From assembly GCF_014066305.1 (NCBI RefSeq), contig NW_023501036.1, positions 1,809,501-1,873,500 on the forward strand: a stretch of 64,000 bases of DNA. Reading direction: 5' to 3'. The notes beneath the pieces were generated by a model. That model saw only the letters and a list, made by a program, of their open reading frames with translations. It was not told where the DNA came from and did no database searches. Each line of letters starts with the position of its first letter. Within the stretch, counting starts at the first letter, position 1. The DNA comes from Letharia columbiana. Lineage: Eukaryota > Ascomycota > Lecanoromycetes > Lecanorales > Parmeliaceae. The position numbers and the translations under genes were made by a program. This document shows, piece by piece, positions 1 to 11,459 of this stretch.

Positions 1-1
1 G

Positions 2-1909
2 GAGCTGGAGCCGAAGGTCCATCGAAGGGGAAACGCAGTTCTGCATGCCGAGTTGAAGGGTAAGATGGAGTTTGTCATCACGGTCCCACTCACCAAGCTC
101 CAGGACGACCTTTATCGTATCTATACAGGATCCATGCTTGGTGCCAGTAAGGGGGGTGAACCCAAACAGGCTCTTCTCTGGTCCTGGCTCGGCCTTCTCC
201 AACTCCTTTGCAATCACCCCAAAAGCTTTAGGGAGGGTCTCCTCGCGCTCAGAGCTGAATATGAATACTCATCCAAGACGAAGCCTTCTGTGGCAAAAAG
301 AAGGCACGCCAATCCGATGCTGAGGAAGGGCCGCTTGGCTCCGAGGAAGATGCCGTTCAATTGAACGAGCCCGTTTCCAGGATTGGTCTGAGACAGATTA
401 TAAGCGAGAGCGAAAGGGTGTTCGAGATGTTGGCTACACCCGTTGACGCTCTGTGTCTGTCCAACAAGATGCAAGTCCTGATGAGTGTCCTAGAATTCGC
501 TGAAGCTGCCCAGGACAAGGTCCTAGTCTTCTCTCATAGGATTTCAACCCTTGACTTCATTGGCGACCGGCTTGCCGAGGCAAACAAGCCGTACGCTCGT
601 ATTGACGGGAAGATGCTGCCAGAGAAGCGGCAGCCAATCACCAAAGAGTTCAATGAGGGCAAGATGAACATCTGTTTGATATCCACAAGAGCTGGGGGAA
701 CAGGGCTGAATCTGTTTGGTGCCAATCGAGTGGTAATAATAGACGACCATTTCAACCCAATGTGGGAACGGCAAGCCATCGGCAGAGCGTACCGCATCGG
801 ACAACGGAAACCGGTCTACGTCTATCGTCTCACCGTAGGCGGCACCTTTGAGCAAGCAATCCAAAATCAAGCTTTGTTCAAGGAGCAGCTTGCTAATCGA
901 GTGGTCGATAAAAAGAATCCAAATCGCCACGCTGTCAAAGGTGCCGGTCAGTATTTATTCCTACCGAAGACTGTCAAACAGGAGGACTTGAGTCAATTCC
1001 TGAATGAAGACGCTCTTCTAGACCATCTCCTAGCTGACCAGACAACGTAAGCACACGTCTACCCTTTCTCCTAGATTTCCTCTGCTGATCCCCATTTCTA
1101 GCAACCGCATTCTCTCAATTACGCCGTCCGAGACATTTCATATCGAGGATGGTATAGAACTGACACCAGAGGAGAGTAAGGAGGCTGAACAGATGAAGAA
1201 GGACTTCGAGCTGTCCCGTCGGGACCCAATAGCTCATAATGCATTGATGACTCGGCGTAGGGAGGAAGAGGCTCGTAAGCTCCGACAGCACGTTGCCTCA
1301 TTCCCTCAACAGTCAGGAGCCTCTAAACACCATGCCCACAGTACCCAACCGTCGCGTTGGGACCACCCCTTGATAGCCACGGGAGACATGTTGCTTCCCC
1401 CGTCGACGGCTCCAGCTGGCGGGCCTTTGCTCTATGAGCCTACAATCGCAAACCCCAGCGCAGCCGTCTCGCCAAACCTAGATCAGCCCCAAACTGGGTC
1501 ATTACCTGATTCTAATTCCACGGCAGGAAAAGGCGCTTCCGTTCGAGCCCCAAAGCAAACGCACCCACGTTTCGGTGCTCGCCGGCGTCTCAGCGGAACT
1601 CCTGATTTTACTTCTCATGACCTGCAGAAACACATCGAAGACTCTATTACAGTTCCGGATACCTCTGGGTCAACTCCTAGGAACAGCGCCAATGGTAACA
1701 CGACAGAGGTGAATGGAAAAATGAATGAATCGAAGGAGAACAGAGGCGGTCGAAAGCGCAGCGATCCAGCGGATGAGCAGCACAAAAGGAAGAAACTAAA
1801 GCGTGCACTGGCTCCCACGCCCGGTCCTGCGCATTGGGAAGCGATGAACAAGAACTTTGAGGATTTCCTGAGTCGTGAAGCTGATAGACCTTCTAATGGT
1901 AGGTCTTGA
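2..1909 (+). CDS. SNF2-family DNA-dependent ATPase (Rad54/ATRX-like), 3' part
   Basis: This is the C-terminal half of a SNF2-family chromatin-remodelling ATPase; the gene starts before the window. The second RecA-like helicase lobe is clear: the segment around 520-850 reads KVLVFSHRISTLDF, then ISTRAGGTGLNLFGANRVV (motif V) and QAIGRAYRIGQRKPV (motif VI, arginine fingers). Visible exons are about 2-236, 329-1046 and 1102-1909. The intron 1047-1101 has a good GTAAGC donor and TAG acceptor. The join at 236/329 is uncertain: the reading frame must shift there, and the only fitting 92-bp intron has a poor GTCTCC donor, so a true frameshift is possible. The basic, low-complexity tail after 1193 looks nuclear. 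A further intron (1899-1950) could extend the protein to 2126. The family moves or remodels nucleosomes using ATP; the exact subfamily is inferred. Confidence 0.85.
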
Positions 1910-3013
1910 GCTTGACTACTTACATTCCTACAAGAGCGGGATTGTGGCAGATATCTCGCCTGCCTCTGACACCGCATTCAGTGCGAGGGCGGTGCATACA
2001 TATTTTGATCGTTATAAAAAGCTGGACTTGCGCTTTGGGCGTTTGGAGGAGGTCATATTGCTTGATACGATAGATACCCCCAGGAGCGCTTTATTAATCA
2101 TGTCGGTGGTGTTCTTGCAGTTCTAGCTTTGTCATGCATCTACTTCTTGCTATCAGGTGGATAGTTGAACATAAGCTCTGAGAAATGCAATCTGTTCTAC
2201 AAGTGTGCTCTTCTGGCAGTCCTGTTTTGAATTGATAAGATCTTGTGATGTACGAATACGAACACCGAACGTGACCCGTATGCCAGATTTGGAACCCCAT
2301 CTGCTCCAGTCTTTGGCTTCAATATTACAAGCTCTCGCGAAAGCAATGGACCCCCACATCGCTGCGCGCAGTAGATAACACTGGGCATTCTTCACGTGCG
2401 AGAGCCGTCGTTGCTAAATCTCAAAACCTTGCCTTCTGCCGCGAGAAGTCTTGCCGACACCCCAGATCTGATACCGAAGAAACCAGCTCCAATCATGCAC
2501 GTACTGTAACCCTCTTACCCCGCTTCTAGTAGCTTCGCATTTGCATCGGGGGTACTATTTCGAAAGCGCTTGTGGAGGCCTAGGCTGAGGGGTTCTGCTA
2601 AAGGGGTCTTTGATGATGTTGGCAGATGGTTGTAGCATGGTGTCGCATAGCTCTACGGGTATGGAATGGAAAGGGCGTAGCAATCTTGTTTGACAGGCCC
2701 GGAGGGGTTCTATATGTCTTTCTGATTGCGGATGTGTAAGCAGTGTTAACCACTAGGCTATAGGCCCAGAAATGGGTGGGTATCGCGCTTCATGCACGAA
2801 TACGCCCTATTAAGCCCTATAAGCTTAGGTGTCGGGTCAGGCCTGATAGGATGGGGTGTACTTTTGGCGTATCGCATACCGGTCTAGGGTAGATGAGTTT
2901 GTGTGTTGGTTTTGTTGTTGAATGAGCGACTTGGAGGAGCGACGACGTGTATGAATTGGGGTGTGGATAGATGTGGATAGGTGACGACGTTGATAGATAG
3001 TAATCTCGGTACG

Positions 3014-3115
3014 TATGAGCGGTTTGGCATGAGCGGTTTGGCATGAGCGGTTTGGATAAGCGGTTTCTGTAAACAATTGTATAAGCGGTTTGCATGAGCG
3101 GTTTGCATGAGCGTC
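3014..3115. repeat. Imperfect 14-bp tandem repeat (ATGAGCGGTTTGGC type)
   Basis: Three near-perfect direct copies of a 14-base unit, ATGAGCGGTTTGGC, start near 3015. After a short interruption, further degenerate copies (ATAAGCGGTTTGC, ATGAGCGGTTTGC) follow to about 3112. The minus-strand open frames over this stretch are made of the repeat and are not treated as genes. Confidence 0.75.
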
Positions 3116-3599
3116 TATTATGCACGAGCTTGCGTACATATCGCGGGCATTCTAAGAAGAGCCGCAATAGCACAAGGGTCAAGGAATGAAAGGATGGTAG
3201 GATCTTGCTTAAGCGAGTCAACATGCTTTCTATCTATCTAATTGCAAATGGGCTCTATAATTGACACATCGCATACCGTCGTGAGATTTACGAGACCCTC
3301 CGCTATGAGAGCCTCTATCAATTATAGAATTGTGGAGCATGAAAATAGCATGTGAAAGACCCTTGAAATTCCTTGCACTCATAAAGCCGAAAACTTGTAG
3401 ACTGGTTCGCGCCGAGACTTCCCCTCGCCTGCATCGCATGCTACCATTGCCTCCCCTTTGGTGCACCCTTCTTTTGCCTTGCCCCTTTCGATTCGAGGTA
3501 CCTTGCCTTCGCCTCCACCTCGGCGCGTATTCCTGGAGCGTATTCCCTTCTGAACTGGACGCACACCGCCATCACCACAACTGAAACATATTCTTATAG

Positions 3600-3900
3600 A
3601 GATGCGCTCTCTCGAGCACGACGCACGCTGTCCTGGATCCCATTTGGCATACAATTCGGTAGCCTATGCCTCTCTCGACTCCGCGCGCTCTGCCGTGCGC
3701 CATTAGGAGCCTTCAGTTCACACTGCTGTATCATATGTCCTTCTCGACTCCACGCACGTTACGACCAACCACGTGTCACGCATGCTTCTGCGGCCCCTTC
3801 TTCTCTCAACTCAACGCACGCTGTGCCATCCCTTCTGCCCGACGCACGATTTTGTAGTCTACTCGCCCCACAGCTCGACGCAGACTGCCATCAGCCATGT
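3600..3900. repeat. Degenerate repeat block with TCGAC/CGCACG motif
   Basis: A motif close to CTCGACTCCACGCACG recurs five or six times at irregular spacing of about 35-75 bases, for example near 3610, 3677, 3750, 3810 and 3870. Copies differ by many substitutions, so this is an old, decayed tandem array. No protein function is apparent. Confidence 0.45.
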
Positions 3901-4675
3901 CCAAATACACACTTCGATAGCTTATGCCTCTTGTAATCCATCAACTAAGCACTATTTGATCCGGAATCCAGCAGTGGTGGAGCAACCGGAGTGCGTAGCC
4001 GATCAACAAGTAGTAGCTTCTTCTGTAACTCATCAACGGTGGCGCAGTCGGAGAGCGTAGCTGAGGACGTCGCGGAAAAGTTTGTGAGAGAAGGGAGGTA
4101 AGGTCGTGCTATCGTGAAGCAATCGAAGAGTGAATGAATGCGTAGCCACCGATCAACTAAGACTCCTCGATCCTAACTCCAGCCACGGCAAGATAAATAA
4201 AGAATGCACCTTGTGATCATGCATCTTGGGATTATTCGAAGAGTGTGTCGGGCATTGAGAAGTGACATTGGGATCCGCCGGTCGACTGAGATTTGCTCAA
4301 TTCGGATGGTTGAGCAGCCGAAGAACGCATCTCAGAACCTCGCGGGGAAGTGTGGTGAATGTGATAGGGAAAGGGAGAAAGGTGGTAATGTACCAATACG
4401 CCGAAGAATGTGTGTTCTTTTCAGCTGTTGCGCAAGTCTGCGCTGATCAACCGGAGATTGCTCTATCCGGTATTGTAATCGAAGGATCTTTCTCAGAATT
4501 TTGCATGTATGTGAGTGACATCTCGTATGGTGCCGCATTTGCGGAGGAAATGGCAGTCTCGGACGGCAGAGCGAACGTCATAATATATTGGGGTCGGAGC
4601 GACGTGGTTAGGCCGTTGAACCGGCAATGCTTGCAAGGATGGCGACTAGATCGTGATATAGAGAATTCGGAAAGA

Positions 4676-4801
4676 TGTGGCAAGGCCCTCAAACGACCAG
4701 TGTTTGTACGTATGGCGAACATGCTGTGGTATGTGGAGTCGAAGTATTGTGGTGGGGCCTTTAGGTGGCCAGTATCTGTAGATATAGCGAATAGATTGGA
4801 G
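4676..4801. repeat. Two decayed copies of a 54-bp unit, 72-bp period
   Basis: Bases 4676-4729 and 4748-4801 align over 54 positions at roughly two thirds identity. In the plus frame the units read alike at protein level (CGKALKRPVFVRMANML and CGGAFRWPVSVDIANRL). An open frame of 180 codons (4262-4804) spans them but has no recognisable domain or start context. This may be a relic of a repeat-protein gene. Confidence 0.4.
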
Positions 4802-5175
4802 TGAAGGAGACGGCCCATCTCCACCGGTCACCCAATCAGCGTATTCCGGAGTCCAGCATTCCTAGTGGCACCAGAAAAAAACCATCTTAGGAAGTGTAGA
4901 GGACGAGGTGAACAGTCGCGGCCATCGAATGTGCGGTGTGAGAGGTCGAGTGGTAATGTGACAGAGATCGATATGTCGTATGTGGGAGCTCCAACCGCTC
5001 CACCAGAAGTCCACCAAATTCGCTCAGTCTGAAATCGCAGGCATCGAAAACTCAAACATCTAAGAGTTGAGCATATCAAACGCAAGGATTGAGAATGCAA
5101 GCAGAGAACGTATGGCAAACCCTGACGCCAACTCCTGGAGCCAAAGTTGAAGAAGAATACTGGGTACAGACATCA

Positions 5176-7581
5176 TCAACCCGGGCGGGCTGAATCACGG
5201 GCTCGTTTCTCGAGCTTCTTCTGCCTTGATGATCGGGGTGGCTTGATGGTATTGGAGTGTATGTTGGGCTTCTCCTGCATCGATGTTTGGGATGATTCGA
5301 GCGCATTGGGTTGTACCTTAGGCTTCTTGTGCCTCGATGCTCGGGAGGGCTCAACGAGATTAAATTCCTTTTGGGGATGCTTCTGTCCTGATGAGTGAAA
5401 AGATTGGGTAGCGTTGAGTTTCGGTGGTGATGTAACGGCTGGGGCTGCAGCTTTCTCTTTGAGCCGTTCACTTCTCCGGAGCGGAGGAGAATCTGGAGGA
5501 GAATATTCGTTTGATGCAGCATTCAATAACATTATAGTCTGTTGTTCTGTGAACTCTTTGGCCTTTTTGGCCGGCTTCTTGTCTGTATTCTTGAGAACTC
5601 TGCCAGAAAGAGCTTGGTTCAGCTTTGTAGCAGATCGAGTCTTTCTGGATGTTGGACCATGGGCGTTAGGACGACGACAATTTCCCGAAGTCAGTATTTG
5701 TGGCAGGCCTAGACCGAGAATCGGGTGAAAATGATGAGATATGATTGGAAGGGTCTTCAAAATCTGTCATGACTAGGTCCTCGGATTCTGCTTCCTCGAA
5801 GTTCTCCCATAGCCTCAACTGGCCTTAGATCCCCCAGGGGGGAGTCTGTCATCTGGATATCATCATCCTTCCCCACTCTGACATGGATCTGAAGAAAAAG
5901 TTGGAAGAGTCTGCTGTTTCGTGTTGTCCATTCTTTGCTCCTCCACTCGCCTTCTTTCTTGCTTTCTCCTTCTTCGATCGTCGATGACCTTTTTCGGTGG
6001 GAGCTCCTCTTACTCAATGGTCTCCGATCCTTGGGAAGACGCTCAGGAGACTGAGAAGCTGGAAGACTGCGAAGACCGCGAAGACGGCGGAGAAGGAGAA
6101 GACGGCGAAACCTGCGAAGAAGAAGCCGACCGTGAAGACTGCGGAGACTGTGGGTCTGAAGGAGGCGGTGTAGGTGGAAACGGCTTCTGTGGATATTCTG
6201 TCCCGATCTCACCGCCAGTGGATTGACCGTGCTCCGCGAGGGTATAGGCGTGCTCTTGCTTGGACTTTTCGAGTCGTTTTGCGGCTTCCGCCAGCTTTTG
6301 TCTCCGAGTCTCTCACACGTGAGCGCGCTGCTTCGGTATAGTCGTCCAGATATCACAGGTAGGTGCAATCCGGGTCAGGCGTCTCGTCTTCCTCTTCGTA
6401 CCATCTTACAACCCGCTGCCAGCATTTGAGCCAAGTCGAGGCGACGTTATATTGAAACAGCCGGAACTTTTCAAACTGTCCATGGGGAAATCTAAGGCCG
6501 AATCGAACTGGGGACACCGATACTCTTGTCGTTTCTCACCTAGGTCACGCCGTCGCCACTTGAGGAACATCTTCCAATCTAACAATTCTTTCTTATACTT
6601 CGAAGTCTCCGAACTCCAATACAAGATTCTATGGAGATTATCCATAGATTCGATCAGGCGGACTGACAGTGTGGCTTGGGCGGCCCCCCAGCTTCTGTAT
6701 GGCGCTGAAAGCGGCATAGGGTCTGCTTTCTGAATTTCGCTTCCAATGTTAATTGAAGCTCCGGCGTCTTCGATAAAGAATCAACACATTCGGCTATCAG
6801 TTTCGGCCATTCGCCCTTAATCCAGTTCAACTGGTTCTCGGCAACCTCAATTTCTTCTTGACTTCGATTAAATAGACGAAGCCAAGTGCGAATCGCTTCA
6901 TGGGCCGCGGAGCTTGGCAGTGAAGTTCTCAGCGGGGACTTCCCACTTTGTGATCTGTAAAAAACTAAGGCGACATCGGTCCCCGAAATCGAAGGCGTCG
7001 ACACAAATCAGGTCCTGAAAGACCTCGAACTCTTCCCAGTCACTCAATCTTGTCAAAACATTGATCAATCCAGCGTCTGTATCATCAAGCTCTAACTCTG
7101 TCTCCAGGCGGTCCAAATGCTGAAGTCTTTGCTGATTTTCCCTGAACCTCTGCCAATTTTCCAGCTCTCTCTCAAAGTGTGCGCTTTCTCTTGACCAATG
7201 ATGGTTCATTGGATCTATGTCGTCTGAGAGAGTGCACTCCAGTTCCCCTTGGTTGTCAGTAATGTAAATCAGGCCATCTCTGTAGGTAGCATTCCATGTT
7301 GGCTGTAGCCGAACTGGACGTGTCGGCCGCCCACCCATCTCAATGAGTCGATCATGGTGCTGCTTGGCGCGTGCCTCGTATGTCGCTGTCATCTCATCCC
7401 GTGTCGGTGTGCAACCCCTATATATTAGGAGCTCATCAGAATATGGATATAGTATGCGCTAAGGTGTTCTTACCTTAATAACTTCGTGAGCTCTTCTGGA
7501 TCAAAACCACTGTGACAGTTGGATGATGGAGAAGGCAATGATTGATGAATATCAACGGCGACCGGTGTGTTTGGAAGTCAT
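5176..7581 (-). pseudogene. A1: broken copy of the coiled-coil A family
   Basis: This is a damaged paralogue of A2 and A3. Homologous segments can be followed along the whole length in order, but in changing frames. The N-terminal exon (near 7473-7560) is out of frame with the only ATG at 7581. An intron 7418-7473 with GTAAGA donor is conserved in place. Then comes the GGRPTRPV block (about 7310-7340) with the following HHWSRES helix. Frames switch near 6950, 6680, 6400, 5900 and 5760, and correct family segments such as HRRSKKEKARKKA are hidden in alternative frames. The C-terminal SRKTRSATKLNQ and RRSERLKEKAAA motifs are kept, followed by a longer tail with three or four 18-20-residue repeats absent from A2/A3. 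It lies divergent to K1, which is also broken. Confidence 0.7.
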
Positions 7582-8596
7582 CGTAGCTTTAGCTGTGATT
7601 GAAGCAGTTTCGACTGTGCGAGTATTGAGAAACCAGGAAAACCAGCAATCAAGTTATCAAGTGACACATTATTTGTGTGACGCTTGCTTATGCTGACAAA
7701 GCAGGATGGGTGCTTTGTTGGCCAATAAGGGTCACGTCTAGTTTGTCCCCAGACGCGCATCCGTTTGTGTTGATGTATGATAAAATTTCAACAGAGGGGT
7801 CATGTTCTCCTTGATTCCTGAATTGGAGGATGCCTGATGATGGACTTTGCCGATCTGAAGCTAACGCCTGACTTGTTGCTTTAGGGGTATAGTAATGTCC
7901 GAGAAGTTGATGTGTTGACGAGATAGTGATGTCTTTCTCTATCTTGTGGCTATATAAATATGGGTCAATAGGTTGTGTTGGCCTGATGAGGACAAGTCCA
8001 CATCACTTTCTTGTCGCTCTGTGTTGAAGCATCTTTCCAGTTTAGTATTTAAATCCCCTCCCTTCTGCAAGAACTTTTTACCTTTCCAACCTCTTTCTCT
8101 CCACTCTTGACTCGCTTCTGCCAAGTCATTCCTGGTCTCAGGTTACAACGCTTCACTCTTCTGGCATCACTGTACGTCTTGAAAAGAAGACTGCTTCTTC
8201 CATCAAGAGACTCCTTACATTGATTACCCACAGTTACAGTCGGGAAACACCATCTCATTTGACCACCTCAGGACTCTTACGCAAGCTCGTCTCCATACAA
8301 GCCAGCAGAGTATCGTGCTCCACCCTCGATCAAGGAGTGCCTTTCTGAAATACAGACAACACAAGAGTGAGGATTCTCCTGTTGTCTCACACCACTCACT
8401 TTTATCTGATCTCTGACACAACCAGGTGCCACTCAACACAGCAGAAACAATTCTCGACCTCCTGTCAAGAAAGGCTCTAAGAACGTCTTCTTTCAGATAC
8501 TCAAGAGTAAGGACGCTTGATAGTAGACTCTTACCATGTCTTCGTACTGATTTGTGACACTACTCAGTAGCCACGTCCTGGCTATTACAGTTCAAG
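7582..8596. promoter_or_regulatory. Intergenic bidirectional promoter of pair A1/K1
   Basis: About 1 kb separates the divergent A1 and K1 starts and holds no gene. A TATTTAAAT box near 8046 is followed by some 500 bases that are rich in C and T on the plus strand, like the leader of K3. It is therefore probably the K1 promoter and 5' untranslated leader. Confidence 0.4.
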
Positions 8597-10781
8597 ATGC
8601 CTGAGAAGAAGTGGAAGAGCCCGCTAGCGGACTGGGAAGAAAAAAATCAGGACCCTAACCTCGCATTTACCTTGGTGGCGCGGAATGAAAGAGCTAAGCA
8701 GATGTGGGCCGACCCCCACAATAGTTCGAGATATGTCCCTGCCTCGTTCACAAGGGAAAGCACCTGAAGACCGGCCTCTTAGGGCATCTACTCCTCGCCT
8801 TTCAGCTTCTGTGAACGAACGACGACCAGCCAAGACTCGAGAACAAAGAAAGACACAGAGCCAACGCTTCAGTTCCTGTTCAACAACTGGCCCAAAGAAT
8901 TCTGCGAAAGGATTCGTATTGGGAAGCTATGACAAGTCATGTGACGCTCTGTTAGGTGACCCCGGCGATTGCATCAGCCAACAAATGCTCGCTTTCACCT
9001 TCAACAAACACCATGAACTCATCATGAATGTTACATCGGACAACCAACACGTTGGACAACCCAACATCAGTCAAATACAATAATCAGAAAGAAGGCAAGC
9101 GGACGCAGTTTTTCCTGGATTTTCCCTCGCGGTCAGGAAACTGATCCGCGTCACGGTGGCGGATGTACTTGAGTTTGATGTTGTTCTTGCCCAAGTACGG
9201 AATCAACAAAGATGAATTCCACCGGAACTGTGAATCGTTTCTTAGCGCGGCTGCCTGGGATGCAGACCCGCTAACGGACGACCTCGACATCAACAGTATA
9301 GCGCCTACTGGACAGGCAAGTGGCACATCAAGTCCTCCTGACTTCCGTTCTATCTCCGGGGGAAGAGACTCGGCAGTGGCTCGTATGGCGATGTTTTTAA
9401 AGTCCTTCAGATGCCCGACAGGAAAAACTGCGCTGCAAAGGAGTTCAAGAACGCGGGCTCGATGAGGCAAGAAGTCGACATGCTTAAAAAAGTCTGCCAG
9501 ACATTTCATGTAAGTTTGAATTCGATTCCTTGCTGAGTGCGCAATCGCTGATTGAGAGATTAGAAAAATATAGTACAATTTGTTGAGGAATGGCACGAAG
9601 ATTATAAGCCACTGCTGGTTATGGAGTACGTGGCTGGAGGAAACCTTCAACAACGAATGAAGGTACGCATGGAGTTTGAGGAGATTGCGAGCCTTGCCGG
9701 CCAGGCCCTCTCTGCCCTGGCATTCCTCCATGACCAGGGCGTGATGCATCGGGATATTAAGCCCGCGAACATCCTTTGCGTGACTCCAAATCACTACAAG
9801 CTAGCGGATTTTGGGGTCTCGAGAGATATCACTTCCTTGCCAAGCAAGCAAGGAACCGCAGAGTATATGGCTCCGGAGGTCCACGCTTCCGCACCTTATA
9901 GCTACGAAGCGGACATTTGGTCAGTGGGAGTCGTTCTGTTTGAGTGTATGGATGAGCTTCCCCATGGAAATCCACGCACGCATGGGCGAAGGTGGTGCAA
10001 AGGCGTACTCCACAAGTTCACGCGATACCACGACCAGTGCGAGCAATCACCAGATATGAGCGGAAGTGACGCCTTCGAACTCATACGTCTGGTGAAAGAT
10101 GCCATGCTGCGTCTGGATGCAGACGAACGACTATCAGCGCGAAGATGCGTTGAGGCACTACTCGTATCTGTGGGAAGACCAAGGTGGCAGCGAAGATTCG
10201 GACGCCGGGAGTGGAGCCAACACTCCAACAAACGCACATCCAAACGGCTCTTTCTCGCCCAAATCACCGGGCAGTCCAGAAGGTGATGAGGCAGAGGAAG
10301 AGACATCGAGGAATGTCCATAGGGATGGCGAAGGAACGCCCGAGTGGGGAAGGCAACCTCAGGATTTCCGCAACGAGGCCAAAACAGCCATTCGCGGAGA
10401 CAGTGTCTACAACCCGGCCAGCGCTCCTCCCCACCCTCCATCTGGTCGAAGAGACGATCAACGACCAGGCCGCCACCAGTCCCTCCTCCATCAGCAGAGG
10501 GATGCTCAATGACCCGGCCCGACGTCTTTCCCAGCCTCCCATCCCTGTCCAAACCAGGGAACCATACACGCTCCATCTCCGATGGAGGCATCAAGCGTCG
10601 CCGTGACAGCCAGACTTCGGCAGAAGGCGGTGAGAACGATGGATCGGTGACACCGGGTCCACTGGCGCCGGACCGTTCAGGTAGCGAAGATGCGGCTGCT
10701 GGCCTCGACGGGATCCCCTCTGCGAAGAACCACAAGCGGAGCAAATCGTCTGCGTCGATACCTGCGCATCGGACTCCATGA
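8597..10781 (+). pseudogene. K1: broken copy of the FHA-like/serine-threonine kinase family
   Basis: This copy starts like K2 and K3: the ATG at 8597 opens a frame with ERAKQMWADPHN, which stops after 56 codons (8764). The FHA-like part continues in another frame (about 8765-9080, CDALLGDPGDCISQQ) and shifts at least twice more before 9330. The kinase domain itself is intact: a glycine loop LGSGSYGDVFKV near 9385, AAKEF with the catalytic lysine, a conserved intron 9510-9563 (phase 0, same place as in K2 and K3), HRDIKPAN near 9747, ADFGVSRD and MAPEV. The frame then breaks again near 10150, where the conserved YLW motif is in another frame, and once more before the tail ending at 10781. It is either a recent pseudogene or expresses only a kinase-core fragment from an internal start. 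Confidence 0.65.
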
Positions 10782-11459
10782 GGGCGGCCGATGCCACGGA
10801 GCCGGAACAGCAGTCTGGATGGACACCCTGCGAGAGAGCCATGAATCTAGCAAGTGTATGCTTAGTCAGTCAGTATTTCAGTTTTCGAGATGGACCATCT
10901 TGGGTTCGCACGGTGTTTGGGTCTGGTGTTTATACCATTGGATGTGTGGGAATTTCGGAAAGCATGGCGCAGATGACACGGCTTTGTTCATGATACCCCA
11001 CTTTTTTTTCCGCGAGAGCATTCTTCCGCATTTGGAAGGCTTTGAGAGCATTGTTTATAACTGCGAAACTTGAATTGTTAGCGAAGCGAGCGATGTTGCA
11101 TAGAGAGCGCTTGTGCATTAGCGAGCTTTCTTCGGCATCTACAAAGATTTTATGGATTGAGGTGGAATTGCAAAACTGGTTGTTAGCGAAGCGAGCGCTG
11201 TTGCATAGAGAGCCTTTGTATGTTAGCGAAGGATATTTGATAGAGCATATCTGTGAGGATCAATTGTACCATTCGACCCATGTCAGATACAGTTATGTTT
11301 GAGACTAAGAGAATGAATCAAAAGTCGTGAACAAAGGGAAAGGTTTTACAAATCCAATTCAATCTTCTCCTGTAAATCTTCTCACAACTGCAAGATCTTA
11401 CGTTGAATCGTTTATTGAGTGAAAGTGATCTTCTAAGTCTTGAAGATATTGCATTGGAA
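10782..11459. other. Tail-to-tail intergenic region K1/A2
   Basis: No gene is seen. It contains two copies of a 51-bp element described separately and otherwise looks like AT-richer 3' flanking sequence. Confidence 0.5.
11076..11230. repeat. Pair of 51-bp direct repeats, 104 bp apart
   Basis: Bases 11076-11126 and 11180-11230 share a unit starting TTGTTAGCGAAGCGAGCG and containing TGTTGCATAGAGAGC, with a handful of substitutions. A weaker copy lies at 16823-16858, downstream of K2. The element therefore seems to belong to the 3' flank of the K genes and to have been copied with the cassette. Confidence 0.6.

Larger units (their letters stand above)
1910..5175. other. Gene-free region with decayed repeats
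   Basis: No convincing gene is seen. Open frames on both strands are short, overlap in several frames and lack family motifs. The stretch holds several blurred tandem repeats, listed separately. The first 217 bases may instead be the last exon of the SNF2 gene. Confidence 0.6.

Noticed and set aside
2817..3224. Minus-strand open frames up to 135 codons
   Set aside because: They are produced by the 14-bp tandem repeat and occur in three frames at once; there is no motif or start context.
5414..6429. Plus-strand open frames opposite A1
   Set aside because: They mirror the repeat- and serine-rich coding strand of A1; acidic runs come from the complement of its SPSS-rich segment.
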